Of a stretch of DNA of 64,000 bases, positions 1 through 8,398 are shown piece after piece (within the stretch, counting starts at the first letter, position 1; every line of letters begins with the position of its first letter). The notes under the pieces are model-generated. The model saw only the letters and a list, made by a program, of their open reading frames with translations, was not told the origin of the DNA and did not search any database. This stretch comes from Paenibacillus sp. J5C2022 (lineage in GTDB: Bacteria > Bacillota > Bacilli > Paenibacillales > Paenibacillaceae). The stretch spans positions 202,052 through 266,051 of the forward strand of contig NZ_JAOQJC010000004.1 in the NCBI RefSeq assembly GCF_025567625.1. The letters are read 5' to 3'. The translations under genes were made by a program, and so were the position numbers.

Positions 1-81
1 GAAATGAACAGGTTAGTAGAAGGCCTTATTTTGAGGTCATTTATGCTATCCGATGACGTTTTGAGGGGGATGATAGCTTGA
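1..81 (+). CDS. C-terminal tail of a gene cut by the window edge
   Basis: An open frame enters the window at base 1 and stops with TGA at 79-81. Its last residues read MNRLVEGLILRSFMLSDDVL and a few more. The stop overlaps the TTG start of the next small gene (TTGA), which suggests translational coupling. Too little is visible to name it. It probably belongs to the same mobile cassette as the serine recombinase downstream. Confidence 0.4.
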   Translation, partial: EMNRLVEGLILRSFMLSDDVLRGMIA

Positions 82-227
82 AGACAGATTTGTTGAGATA
101 CAGTATGCAGATTGCGATGCTCAGACAGCTACTGAACTTATCTTTGATAAGCGAACAGGAATTTAATACGGTAAAGAACCTTATAATGCGAGAATATGGA
201 GTCTGTTCAGACCTTACATCTAAATAA
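78..227 (+). CDS. SHOCT-like small protein upstream of recombinase
   Basis: This 49-residue ORF starts at TTG 78, seven bases behind a GAGGGGG ribosome binding site at 63-69. The pattern Leu-Arg-x-Leu-Leu, then LISEQEF, then LIMREYG resembles the short SHOCT motif. Small proteins of this type commonly precede large serine recombinases in Firmicute integrative elements. The gene overlaps the preceding ORF and lies 123 bp before the recombinase. Its biochemical role is unknown; the assignment rests on motif shape and context. Confidence 0.5.
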   Translation: MKTDLLRYSMQIAMLRQLLNLSLISEQEFNTVKNLIMREYGVCSDLTSK

Positions 228-350
228 GTTGTTGTCAAGTCATACTGACTGTCAGAAAAAAGTATAGAAGTCCAGATTTGCACCTTTGTCGAAATCGCCT
301 GAATTGATTACGCTAGTGGCGTAGAATATAACTCAGGGGAGGAAGCTTCA

Positions 351-2084
351 ATGTCATTTTCAGTCGAGGTTATAAAAGCCAATCGCAAGCTGTCAGATCG
401 TACCGGCGGGCAACAAGAGTTTCTAAGAGTAGCTCCATATGCGCGGGTAAGCACAGACACGGAGGAGCAGCTCAACAGCTACAAATCTCAAGTCTCCTAT
501 TACAAAGAAATGATTAGCCAGCGCAGTGATTGGGTGCTTGCTGATATTTATGCAGATGAAGCCATTACAGGCACTCAGGTGAAGAAGCGAGATGATTTCC
601 AGCGCTTAATAAACGATTGTCTCAATGGAAAGATTGATATGGTGATTACCAAGTCTATCTCCAGGTTTGCCCGCAATACAGTAGATACCTTAAAGTATGT
701 GCGCAAGCTCAAGGAAAGAAATGTGGCCGTATTTTTTGAAAAGGAGAACATCAATACGTTAACGATGGATGGCGAGCTATTGCTTACAATCCTCAGCTCG
801 GTTGCACAGCAGGAGGTCGAGAATATCTCATCCATTGTGAAGATGGGCTTGAAAATGAAGATGCAGCGCGGCGAGCTTATCGGCTTTCAAAGCTGCCTTG
901 GATATGATTATGATCTTACTACCAAGCAAATTTCAGTGAATGAAGATGAAGCGGGGGTTGTTCGATATATTTTTGAACGTTATATTGCTGGCGCGGGGGC
1001 CTCTGTCATTGCTCAAGAATTAACGAAGCTTCCATATAAAACAAAGCGCGGGAATTCAGAATGGGGAGATACTGCAGTGCTGGGCATCATTAAAAATGAA
1101 AAATACAAAGGAGATCTTCTTCAAGGTAAAACCTTTACGCTTGATCCGATCTCGAAGAGGAGGTTGGATAATCATGGTGAAGAGGATCAATATTACATTA
1201 AGAATCATCATGAGCCTATAGTGAGTGAAGAAGTTTTTGAGCAAGCTCAAGAAATTTTGTTCCGACGCGGAAAGCCGCGTGGAAAACATGAAAAGGGAGG
1301 TAAGCGAGAAAAGTTTAGCCGGAAGTTTACATTTAGCTGCAAGCTTGAATGTGTGTTCTGTGGGAAAAACTATTCGCGCAGAAGTTGGAATAGCAGAACT
1401 ATTTATGCAAAGATCATTTGGCAATGCGTCTCTTTCTCGAAGAAAGGAAAGAAATACTGCCCGCACAGTAAGGGCATTGAGGAAAGCATAATTGAGAAAG
1501 CCTTTGTCGAAACGTACAATCGTGTCTGCGGCAATCACAAGGATGTGCTGGATGAGCTTTTGTTAAAAATGGAGTCCGCGCTAGGTGATCAACAACATCA
1601 CAAGCAATTAAGCAAGGTGAAGCACGAAATTGAGGCTCTCGAACAAAAGCGATCTAACTTGATTGATCTTCATTTGGATGAAAAAATTGATCGTGCAACG
1701 TATGAACGTAAGTATGAGGAATTGGAGTCAACACTAACGGAGCTAATCGAATCAAGCGAGCAACTGGAGACATCGGCTCAAGAAGAGGTTGACGTTGAAA
1801 AGAGATTGCTGCATTTTCGCAACGTGCTTCAAACCAATTCCGTCCTTACTGATTTTGATCGCAATGTATTCGAAAGTGTCGTCGAAAAGGTTATAATAGG
1901 AGAAGAACAGGAAGACGGAAGTGTAGAGCCGTATCAAATAACCTTCGTATTCAAAACGGGATTAAGAAGCAGAATTCATGGAAAGGGCGGTAATAAAAGC
2001 CCAAAAAGGCCGTCATCCGAGAGGAGGGATGAATGTCCCCATCTACCGGACAACACATGTGGAGTGCTGTGTGTTGTTGGTTAG
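351..2084 (+). CDS. Large serine recombinase
   Basis: A 577-residue site-specific recombinase that would integrate and excise a mobile element. The N-terminal resolvase domain shows YARVSTDTEEQ, with the nucleophilic serine near residue 34, and later SRFARNTVDTL and LLLTILSSVAQQE. The recombinase domain follows (about 170-310). A zinc-ribbon-like segment has CKLECVFCGK and later WQC with a CPH motif (about 340-390). A long charged coiled coil (about 415-500) then leads to the C-terminus. Length and domain order fit large serine recombinases of the TndX/phiC31 class. The start ATG has AGGGGAGGA upstream. It sits at one flank of the AT-rich CBASS/ParA block and could have mobilised it, but the attachment sites could not be located. 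Confidence 0.9.
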   Translation: MSFSVEVIKANRKLSDRTGGQQEFLRVAPYARVSTDTEEQLNSYKSQVSYYKEMISQRSDWVLADIYADEAITGTQVKKRDDFQRLINDCLNGKIDMVITKSISRFARNTVDTLKYVRKLKERNVAVFFEKENINTLTMDGELLLTILSSVAQQEVENISSIVKMGLKMKMQRGELIGFQSCLGYDYDLTTKQISVNEDEAGVVRYIFERYIAGAGASVIAQELTKLPYKTKRGNSEWGDTAVLGIIKNEKYKGDLLQGKTFTLDPISKRRLDNHGEEDQYYIKNHHEPIVSEEVFEQAQEILFRRGKPRGKHEKGGKREKFSRKFTFSCKLECVFCGKNYSRRSWNSRTIYAKIIWQCVSFSKKGKKYCPHSKGIEESIIEKAFVETYNRVCGNHKDVLDELLLKMESALGDQQHHKQLSKVKHEIEALEQKRSNLIDLHLDEKIDRATYERKYEELESTLTELIESSEQLETSAQEEVDVEKRLLHFRNVLQTNSVLTDFDRNVFESVVEKVIIGEEQEDGSVEPYQITFVFKTGLRSRIHGKGGNKSPKRPSSERRDECPHLPDNTCGVLCVVG

Positions 2085-2202
2085 GGAGTAGTGATTGGGA
2101 GCCACATTTACCCGACTGTCAAGACTGTTGAGTGTGAATATCGGGAATTTAGTAGAGGCGGAGAAGGTAATTATGTAAGGCATAGTAGACTAATTGAAAT
2201 GA

Positions 2203-2225
2203 GACTCCTGCAATCTGCAGGAGTC
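2203..2225 (+). terminator. Hairpin after recombinase; rest of 2085-2406 empty
   Basis: A perfect 10-bp stem (GACTCCTGCA with TGCAGGAGTC) closes a 3-nt loop but is not followed by a clear T-tract, so it may be a weak terminator or a recombination-site hairpin. The remainder of the 322-bp stretch between the recombinase stop and the CD-NTase start holds no ORF with a credible start. An attachment site could lie here but cannot be recognised from one copy. Confidence 0.45.
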
Positions 2226-2406
2226 ATTTGCTTGTCGAAAATGGGAATATTTTCTGGAATTTAGAGGGAGAAGAGTGTATCATTATCAGTAGGTAAATTG
2301 TACTATTTCTAGTCATGATATCGCAACCCTCAAGACGATGATCTGAAGGCAGGATATCGCACACTATACTGGCACATGCAATAAACTTATAACCGGAGGG
2401 GTTACC

Positions 2407-3285
2407 ATGTCCGTAAGCGAATATTTTAGTCAGTTTTGTTCGAATCTTAGAATGAGTGACTCAACTGTAAGTACTATACAACAAAGATATAAACAGATTA
2501 CAAAGCGTATAAATCAGGATTACTGGAACAGCACTTCAGATACTTCTCATAGTCTATATGTTGGATCTTACGGTCGGGGAACCGAGATTTGGACAAGTGA
2601 TATCGATGTAATCGTACAGCTACCATATGCGACGTACCAAAAGTTTAATAATTATAGTGGTAATGGACAATCCGCCTTGTTACAAGAGGTTAAGGGAGTT
2701 CTTCAGAAAACCTATAGTAACTCTTATATTAAGGGCGATGGTCAGGTTGTCGGTATAAATTTTTCAGACGGTAATAGCTTTGAAATAGTTCCAGCTTTCA
2801 TAAATGATGATAACAGCTATACATATCCTGACACAAATAATGGGGGGAGTTGGAGACAGACGGACCCTCGTAAAGAAATTGATGCTATGAACTCAAGAAA
2901 CAATAGTACTAACAAAAACTTGAAGAGGCTTTGTCGCATGGCACGAGCATGGAAAAATCACTGTGATGTGGGCATGAGTGGTATTCTTATTGATACATTA
3001 GCATACAAATTCATAGGTGATTGGGAGAATAAAGATAAGTCGTACTTATATTACGACTGGATGAGCAGAGACTTTTTTAAATATTTAAAGGATATTGATA
3101 AAGATCAGAATTATTGGCTGGCACCAGGGAGTAACCGATATGTATGGAAGGACAAGAACTTTCAGAATAAAGCGGCGACAGCCCATGATAATGCCCTATT
3201 AGCTATTGAGTACGAAAGTAAGAATCGGACCTCATCTGCGAAATTGACGTGGAGGAAAATATATGGAACGAAGTTCCCGAGTTAG
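2407..3285 (+). CDS. CD-NTase (SMODS) cyclic-oligonucleotide synthase of CBASS
   Basis: A 292-residue nucleotidyltransferase of the SMODS/CD-NTase family. These enzymes make cyclic di- or trinucleotide alarms on phage infection. The catalytic signature GSYGRGTEIWTSDIDVIV (about residues 53-70) carries the Gly-Ser and Asp-x-Asp metal ligands. A third acidic residue lies in SFEIVPAF (about 124). The helical C-terminal half fits the OAS-like helical domain. The start follows CCGGAGGGG. The effector gene overlaps its last 23 bases, so the two are coupled. No Cap2/Cap3 or HORMA/TRIP13 genes are present, so a type I CBASS is the best reading. The nucleotide product cannot be predicted. Confidence 0.88.
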   Translation: MSVSEYFSQFCSNLRMSDSTVSTIQQRYKQITKRINQDYWNSTSDTSHSLYVGSYGRGTEIWTSDIDVIVQLPYATYQKFNNYSGNGQSALLQEVKGVLQKTYSNSYIKGDGQVVGINFSDGNSFEIVPAFINDDNSYTYPDTNNGGSWRQTDPRKEIDAMNSRNNSTNKNLKRLCRMARAWKNHCDVGMSGILIDTLAYKFIGDWENKDKSYLYYDWMSRDFFKYLKDIDKDQNYWLAPGSNRYVWKDKNFQNKAATAHDNALLAIEYESKNRTSSAKLTWRKIYGTKFPS

Positions 3286-3844
3286 TCAAGGTTATAAATT
3301 GGAGTCCCAGATTAGAGAAGCGTATGGTCGAATCGTCTACACTTTTACGTGCCATAATAAAATTGTCCAAAGAATGCTGTCGAAAAACGAAATAATTAAA
3401 ATATTGCAAATAGTACTCTCTGCGCTCACTACAGGCGGCTTCATCGTTACAATTATTGCAGATGAGAAGATTGCGGGTATCTTAGGAGCGCTGGTCTCTA
3501 TTTCCCTCTTGATTTTAAACGCCTATACTAAGAATTTTGATTTAGTCGAAACAGCTCAAAGTCACCAAAAAGCAGCGGATGCACTTTGGATAATACGTGA
3601 AGAATATGTCTCCCTCTTAACCGATTTTGAGCTATTGGATGATGGCGCAGTAATGGCGAAACGAGATGAGTTACAGAATAGAACAGCAGAAATCTACGCT
3701 CAATCACCAAGAACTGATTATAAGAGCTACGCCGCGGCACAGAGGGCGTTAAAGACAGAGGAAGAGCAAACTTTTAGCGATGACGAGATTGATGTTATGC
3801 TTCCCAATTCTATACGTAGGAAAAATAGAAAGTGGGATGATTAA
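3263..3844 (+). CDS. SLATT-domain two-TM CBASS effector
   Basis: A 193-residue protein that starts inside the CD-NTase gene behind GGAGGAAA. After a helical N-terminus it has two hydrophobic segments (about 45-65 and 70-88; IVLSALTTGGFIVTIIA and IAGILGALVSISLLILNAY). A helical cytoplasmic part follows, with the SLATT-like stretch KNFDLVETAQSHQKAADALW. SLATT proteins are two-TM effectors that pair with SMODS or SLOG sensors. By analogy with other two-TM CBASS effectors it would damage the membrane when the cyclic nucleotide binds. This is known for the class, inferred here. Confidence 0.82.
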   Translation: MERSSRVSQGYKLESQIREAYGRIVYTFTCHNKIVQRMLSKNEIIKILQIVLSALTTGGFIVTIIADEKIAGILGALVSISLLILNAYTKNFDLVETAQSHQKAADALWIIREEYVSLLTDFELLDDGAVMAKRDELQNRTAEIYAQSPRTDYKSYAAAQRALKTEEEQTFSDDEIDVMLPNSIRRKNRKWDD

Positions 3845-3871
3845 CAGTTAGAATAAGTGGGAGAGAAAGCT

Positions 3872-4168
3872 ATGAAGATAATAGTTGACTTTATTAAGGA
3901 TACTGTTTGGGATATACTTAAAGATCATGCAAAACCTATTGTCAGCAGCATAATACTCCTACTACTTGCTTCTGGAACGGCATTTATCAAGAAAATATCT
4001 ACAATTGTTATTGAGCTTAAGCTTCCTTATGTTATTGTTTTCTTGACTATTTTGATAGTGTTGGTTTTAGTTATTCTTCATATATCTAAAAAGTATCTAG
4101 CACTCCTTAAGACTCCTGAGAACAGAAATGTTAATAAGTTTGAGTTAGGTGATCTAGTTATCTTTTAA
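3872..4168 (+). CDS. Small two-TM protein behind the CBASS pair
   Basis: A 98-residue ORF taken from ATG 3872, which has GGGAGAGAAAGCT directly upstream; an in-frame GTG lies at 3857. It begins 27 bp after the SLATT gene and is probably co-transcribed. Two hydrophobic segments (about 24-43 and 54-77) are separated by a short loop, and the tail is charged. I do not recognise the family. The frame continues past its TAA stop for 33 more sense codons, so it may be a truncated longer protein. A membrane accessory of the CBASS module is possible but unproven. Confidence 0.55.
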   Translation: MKIIVDFIKDTVWDILKDHAKPIVSSIILLLLASGTAFIKKISTIVIELKLPYVIVFLTILIVLVLVILHISKKYLALLKTPENRNVNKFELGDLVIF

Positions 4169-4183
4169 GCTGATGAGGATTCA

Positions 4184-4270
4184 ATGAAACCTGAAACTCT
4201 AACTGTTGCTGACAAAACAAAGACTAAAAAATCATTTGTAGGTATGCTTCTAACAAGGATAAAGTATTGA
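4184..4270 (+). CDS. Possible 28-aa ORF, in-frame continuation of the previous gene
   Basis: ATG 4184 opens a short frame (MKPETLTVADKTKTKKSF and ten more residues) that ends with TGA at 4268-4270. It is in the same frame as the small two-TM gene and separated from it only by TAA 4166-4168. It may be the detached tail of that protein after a nonsense mutation. No strong ribosome binding site is seen. Confidence 0.25.
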   Translation: MKPETLTVADKTKTKKSFVGMLLTRIKY

Positions 4271-4413
4271 GTATCTCACCAGAAGAATTATTAACAAAGG
4301 TTGAAACTGAACGAGCGATGGGAACAATCAAGCTAAGGCAACAGAGGATCAACGAAGAAGAAAGAGCGCGTAATGAAAGATGGGCAAATAATTTCAAGGA
4401 ATGGAATAGTTGA
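4267..4413 (+). CDS. Possible 48-aa charged small protein
   Basis: A TTG start at 4267 overlaps the preceding TGA (ATTGA) and has AAGGA about 7 bases upstream. The product is highly charged and helical (ERAMGTIKLRQQRINEEERA followed by RNERWANNFKEW). Function unknown. It could be a coupled small gene or part of a decayed longer one. Confidence 0.35.
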   Translation: MSISPEELLTKVETERAMGTIKLRQQRINEEERARNERWANNFKEWNS

Positions 4414-4462
4414 TTAGGCTATGTAAATGATCATTCGTGGGAAAGTGTTTGCATGCAATGAA

Positions 4463-4497
4463 AGAGGTCGTTGGTTCGATCCAGATAGTCTCCACCA
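4463..4497 (+). other. Degenerate tRNA/tmRNA 3'-end-like sequence (possible att remnant)
   Basis: The string GAGGTCGTTGGTTCGATCC is followed by GTCTCCACCA. It looks like a T-arm plus acceptor 3' strand with encoded CCA. The T-stem pairs poorly and no 5' half is present, so it is not a functional tRNA. Such 3' fragments commonly mark the boundary of an integrated element. It separates the recombinase/CBASS block from the ParA pair. Confidence 0.35.
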
Positions 4498-4586
4498 ACC
4501 ACATAGACAAATATCAGAGATGCCGGTTTTTATTTATCTTGCCATGCTATTATTAACTTTTTGGAAAAATAGGGGAGGAATATTGA

Positions 4587-5423
4587 ATGGCACATAAAAT
4601 ATCGTTGATTAATATGAAAGGCGGGGTTGGCAAATCAACGTTGGCTGTTAATCTAGCTTGGCACTTTTCGGCATACACTTCATGGTTGAAAAAAGTACTT
4701 GTAATTGACTTAGACCCTCAGTTCAATGCTAGTCAGTATCTCTTAGGGCCAGATAAATATTTGAAGCATGTAGTAACCAAAGAGAAGCCAACAGTATACC
4801 ATATTTTTGAACGTTATTCCCCAGAATTTAAAGGTATCGACTTAGATAAAGCAATTAAAAATATAACTGAAAACCAAAGTGGCGGAAAAATAGATTTATT
4901 GCCTGCACAGCTAGAATTAGCTTACACATTAAAAAATCCTTCAGATAAAGCTAGAAATTTGAAGGATTTTATTGATACCGTTGAAAGTGAGTATGATGTT
5001 ATCATAATAGATTGCTCTCCTACTGATTCAATGTTAACTGAAGCTGCTTATTTATGTACTGATCATGTTTTAATACCAGTTAGACCTGAATATTTATCAT
5101 CAATCGGGTTACCCTTATTATATAGATCAATTCTCGACTTTAAAGAAAAATACAAAAAACATCCTATAGAAATTGCAGGTGTAGTGTTCAACGCCACTGA
5201 TGATTACTCTCCAGAAGAGAATAAATCCAAGAAGAACGTTAAAGAAGTATGCAAAAACTTGCATATCAAGATATTTAAAAAAGAAATTTCTTTTTCACGA
5301 TCATACCCAAAAGGCGCTCGTGAAAACGCCCCTATATTTCGGACTTCCTATGCTCGGTATGATAGATCAAGAGAGTTTTTGAATTTTACAGAAGAGTTTG
5401 CAAAAGAGGTTGGGATATCATGA
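4587..5423 (+). CDS. ParA/Soj-family ATPase
   Basis: A 278-residue deviant Walker ATPase. KGGVGKST (about residues 10-17) is the ParA-type Walker A. VLVIDLDPQFNAS (about 37-49) and DVIIIDCSPT (about 133-142) are the A' and Walker B regions. ParA proteins position plasmids, chromosomes or protein clusters through ATP-dependent dimerisation. The start has AGGGGAGGA upstream. The following gene overlaps by four bases (ATGA) and replaces the usual ParB, so this is probably a two-gene module on a former mobile element rather than chromosomal Soj. Confidence 0.85.
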   Translation: MAHKISLINMKGGVGKSTLAVNLAWHFSAYTSWLKKVLVIDLDPQFNASQYLLGPDKYLKHVVTKEKPTVYHIFERYSPEFKGIDLDKAIKNITENQSGGKIDLLPAQLELAYTLKNPSDKARNLKDFIDTVESEYDVIIIDCSPTDSMLTEAAYLCTDHVLIPVRPEYLSSIGLPLLYRSILDFKEKYKKHPIEIAGVVFNATDDYSPEENKSKKNVKEVCKNLHIKIFKKEISFSRSYPKGARENAPIFRTSYARYDRSREFLNFTEEFAKEVGIS

Positions 5424-5959
5424 AAGAAAAAGATTATAAGGACATAGAGTTATTAATTGAATTCATGTCATTAGTATCGAAATATGGGCGGAAAAGAGTA
5501 GAAAATGTAGTCGGGATTCTAAAAGATCAGCAAGCTATTGATCAAGTAGTAAAAATGTTTAGTGATTCTATTGGGATTTTCGAAACCCATAAAGCATCAT
5601 TAAATAAAACAAGCATTCAACCGCTTACCGAGGAAGAGAAGATTGCGGATATGATTATCCATTTATTGAAGAAGGAGCTCAAAAATAACAAGCGATTGGA
5701 TGAAGTTTTGGGGAAATACAATAGCAAATTGACATTGTTAAAAACACGAAATGATAAATTACTTGCATTTAGAGTGTATCTGGGATCAATTAATAATCAT
5801 GATTTAAGCTTGATCTACAACGAACTGCAGGAAATGAATAATCATCAAACTACTAAAATGGAAAGTAAAAGTGACCTGAGCAAGTGGAGTGATATAATAA
5901 CAAAAAAATCTAATAAAACTGGTAGTGATAACCAGGATAGCTTGGATGAAAAGGCTTGA
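5420..5959 (+). CDS. Unrecognised partner of ParA-like ATPase
   Basis: A 179-residue, charged, mostly helical protein whose ATG overlaps the ParA stop. It has no ParB box or CopG-like fold that I can see. Residues about 60-130 look like paired helices (EEEKIADMIIHLLKKELKN), and the C-terminus is polar and probably disordered. By position it is the candidate centromere-binding or cargo partner. It is AT-rich like its neighbours. Confidence 0.6.
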   Translation: MKEKDYKDIELLIEFMSLVSKYGRKRVENVVGILKDQQAIDQVVKMFSDSIGIFETHKASLNKTSIQPLTEEEKIADMIIHLLKKELKNNKRLDEVLGKYNSKLTLLKTRNDKLLAFRVYLGSINNHDLSLIYNELQEMNNHQTTKMESKSDLSKWSDIITKKSNKTGSDNQDSLDEKA

Positions 5960-5981
5960 CGGACTCTCTCACTCGAAATTG

Positions 5982-6015
5982 GCATCTTCAGCCCCACCGC
6001 TGAGATGCTTTTTTT
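5982..6015 (+). terminator. Rho-independent terminator of the ParA pair
   Basis: A GCATCT-CAGC/GCTGAGATGC stem with one bulged T is followed by seven Ts, 22 bp after the stop codon. Confidence 0.8.
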
Positions 6016-6167
6016 ATGCAATTAAATACAACAAAAACGATAAGAATAGTAAGCGTCTAACAAAAAGGTGTATTCCAACGCAGTCTAGATTTTGAGACAA
6101 TTCCCTTTAGAGTAGTCGTTGGAGTTTTTCGATGCTACTCGAAAAACTCTAATGGGAGAGTGTCCAA

Positions 6168-6539
6168 TTGCAAACTTTAGAGATGAGGAATCGCTATCGA
6201 CTCCAGCAGTGGACCGAAATCATTCGTGACTGCCGTTCCAGTGGTCAGACCGTGGTTCGATGGTGTGCCGATCACGAAGTCAGCGTGAAAAGCTATTACT
6301 ACTGGCTTAAGAAAATCCGTGAAGCTGCTATCGAATCCCTTCCTGCTTGCTCCACCCCGAATGAACCAACTCTCGTACCGGTCCCTCCATCTTTGCGGAC
6401 GAACGCTCCTCGTTCCGAAGCGAGTCATGAACAAGCGGCGATTATCCTTCGTACAGATGCCGTTACGATCGAAATTCATCAGCATGCGTCTACCGTACTT
6501 CTCGAACAGACGCTGCGCATCCTTCAGTATGTTCGGTGA
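6168..6539 (+). CDS. tnpA: IS66 accessory protein TnpA
   Basis: A 123-residue protein starting at TTG 6168 (GGGAGAG upstream). The N-terminal helix-turn-helix reads WTEIIRDCRSSGQTVVRWCADHEVS in parts, followed by SYYYWLKKIRE. These are typical of the IS66 orfA product needed for transposition together with TnpB and TnpC. It overlaps the tnpB start. Its frame appears intact. Confidence 0.85.
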   Translation: MQTLEMRNRYRLQQWTEIIRDCRSSGQTVVRWCADHEVSVKSYYYWLKKIREAAIESLPACSTPNEPTLVPVPPSLRTNAPRSEASHEQAAIILRTDAVTIEIHQHASTVLLEQTLRILQYVR

Positions 6540-6885
6540 CATCTCGAAGGCCGATCAGCTGTATATCGCCTGTGGATATACGGATATGCGAAAATCCATT
6601 GACGGTCTTATTCACTTAGTGCAGCATCAGCTACAATTGAACCCGTTCCAGAATCATTTGTTTCTGTTCTGCGGTCGCAAGCGTGATCGGATGAAAGCCT
6701 TGTACTGGGAAGGTGATGGATTCGTCCTGTTGTACAAACGACTGGAATCCGGTCAATACAAGTGGCCCATGGATGCCTAGGCCGTACGCTCGATCACGCC
6801 ACAGGAGTTCCGGTGGTTGCTGGAAGGCCTGTAGCTTCATCAGCCGAAAGCGGTCAAAAAGCTTGCTTTCATCCCTTCCATGTAA
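6529..6885 (+). pseudogene. tnpB: IS66 tnpB with two in-frame TAG codons
   Basis: The ATG at 6529 opens the IS66 orfB (KADQLYIACGYTDMRKSIDG). The frame hits TAG at 6778-6780, directly after WPMDA. It continues as AVRSITPQEFRWLLEGL, meets a second TAG, and then reads LHQPKAVKKL to a TAA at 6883. Without the two stops it would be 118 codons, the normal TnpB length. Family members usually have glutamine at these places, so both look like CAG-to-TAG changes. Confidence 0.85.
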
Positions 6886-6983
6886 GCCGAAAAAAGAAGT
6901 CGAAAACCCTTGTAAAATCTGGGTTAATGCCTGCTTTTATGGTATAATAATAGGTATAGAAGACAGTGAAGGAACGGTATTTC

Positions 6984-8305
6984 ATGAGCCCTTTGGAACA
7001 GCTGCAAAAGATGGAGCATCGCATCGGCGACTTGGAAAAAGAGAATAAACGGCTACAGGAAACCGTACAATTTCTAACGCAGAAGCTGTACGGCAAAAGC
7101 TCCGAGAAAACTGCTTCCCTCCCGGTAGGGGTGGAGCAGCTGTCTTTATTTGATGAGCCAGAGACGGCAGCTTCACGCACTGCGCCGGAGCCAACCATCG
7201 AGCACATTCAAAGCTACCAGCGAAAGAACCAGGTAGGCGAACGGGCGGAGCTGCTTCAGGATCTTCCGCATGAAAAGCAGCTATTTCAGGTTCAGGATCG
7301 TTGTTGCGATGTATGCCAAAGCGAACTTGTCTTGGTAGGCGAAGAGTTTGTTCGTACGGAAGTGGAGTTTATTCCTGCCCGCGTTCAAGCCATTGATATC
7401 TACAGAGAAACCTTAGAGTGCCGGACCTGTCGGAAAGCGGACAAGCCTCAGATGAAAAAGACGACCACTCCAGCACCGGTCATTCAGCATTCGTTAGCTT
7501 CCGCTTCCTCCGTGGCCAGGGTGATGTACCAGAAGTTTGTGAACAGCATGCCGCTGTACCGTCAGGAGAAGGAATGGAAGAGCATTGGCCTTGATCTGAG
7601 TCGGGCCACGATGGCCAACTGGATGATCGCGACTACGAGAGACTGGCTGAAGCCACTCGTGAATCGACTGTATAAACGGCTTGTACAAGAGCGATATCTG
7701 CATGCCGATGAGACACCCTTGCAGGTAATGAATGAGAAGGGGCGTAAGAACACGACCTCTTCCTACATGTGGATCTACAGCAGCGCTCAGCATAGTACGC
7801 ATCCCATAAGGATCTTTGAATACCAGACAGGACGAGGGGCGAGGTACCCACAAGCGTTCTTGAAAGGGTTCAAGGGATATTTACATAGCGATGCCTACTC
7901 TGGATACGCGAATCTAGCAGGGACGATCTCTTGCCTATGCTGGGCACATCTTCGGCGTAAGTTTGTTGAGGCATTGCCACCAGAGGCGAAGAATCCGGAA
8001 GGGACCCTTGCTACGGAAGGGGGAGCCTATTGCAACAAGCTATTTGAGCTTGAGGCACAGCTTGCCTCACATTCTCCTGAAGAGCGAAGGGAACAACGTC
8101 TGGTGCAGGAAAAGCCTGTACTCGATGCTTTTTGGGCGTGGATAGAAACGGTCAAAGGTAAAGTTCTTCCCAAATCCAAGCTAGGCGAAGCGCTGAAGTA
8201 TGCGCGTAACCATAAACAAGAGTTGATGAATTATTTACAAGATGGGAACTGTGTGATCTCGAACAATCTAGCTGAGAACAGCATTCGTCCCTTTACGGTC
8301 GGTCG
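6984..8305 (+). pseudogene. tnpC: IS66 transposase tnpC, 5' part
   Basis: DDE transposase from ATG 6984 (GAAGGA upstream). An N-terminal leucine-zipper helix is followed by the zinc-binding segment (CCDVCQSEL, then CRTC). The catalytic acids lie in LHADETPLQV, HSDAYSGYA and NNLAENSIRP. The sequence leaves the family consensus right after TVGR, where the RIT terminal repeat begins; about 25 foreign residues follow to a stop at 8390. The 3' part lies at 11675-11871. Confidence 0.9.
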
Positions 8306-8333
8306 AAATTATGTGTCCAATATATTTATGTGC
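8303..8333. repeat. Left terminal inverted repeat of RIT element
   Basis: It reads TCGAAATTATGTGTCCAATA, continuing to 8333. It is the exact reverse complement of 11621-11651 over 31 bases. Confidence 0.95.
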
Positions 8334-8398
8334 CGCAGAAAACAAAGCGCAACGCGTCGCCTCGTTTTCCGCATTCAAACCGGCACATAAACAAAACT

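Noticed and set aside
285..293. Spo0A-box-like TGTCGAA upstream of the recombinase
   Set aside because: A single 7-mer is expected several times by chance in 64 kb, and nothing around it supports a regulatory role.
1056..1538. 160-codon minus-strand ORF inside the recombinase gene
   Set aside because: It lies wholly antisense to a well-supported recombinase, with no ribosome binding site or recognisable domain.
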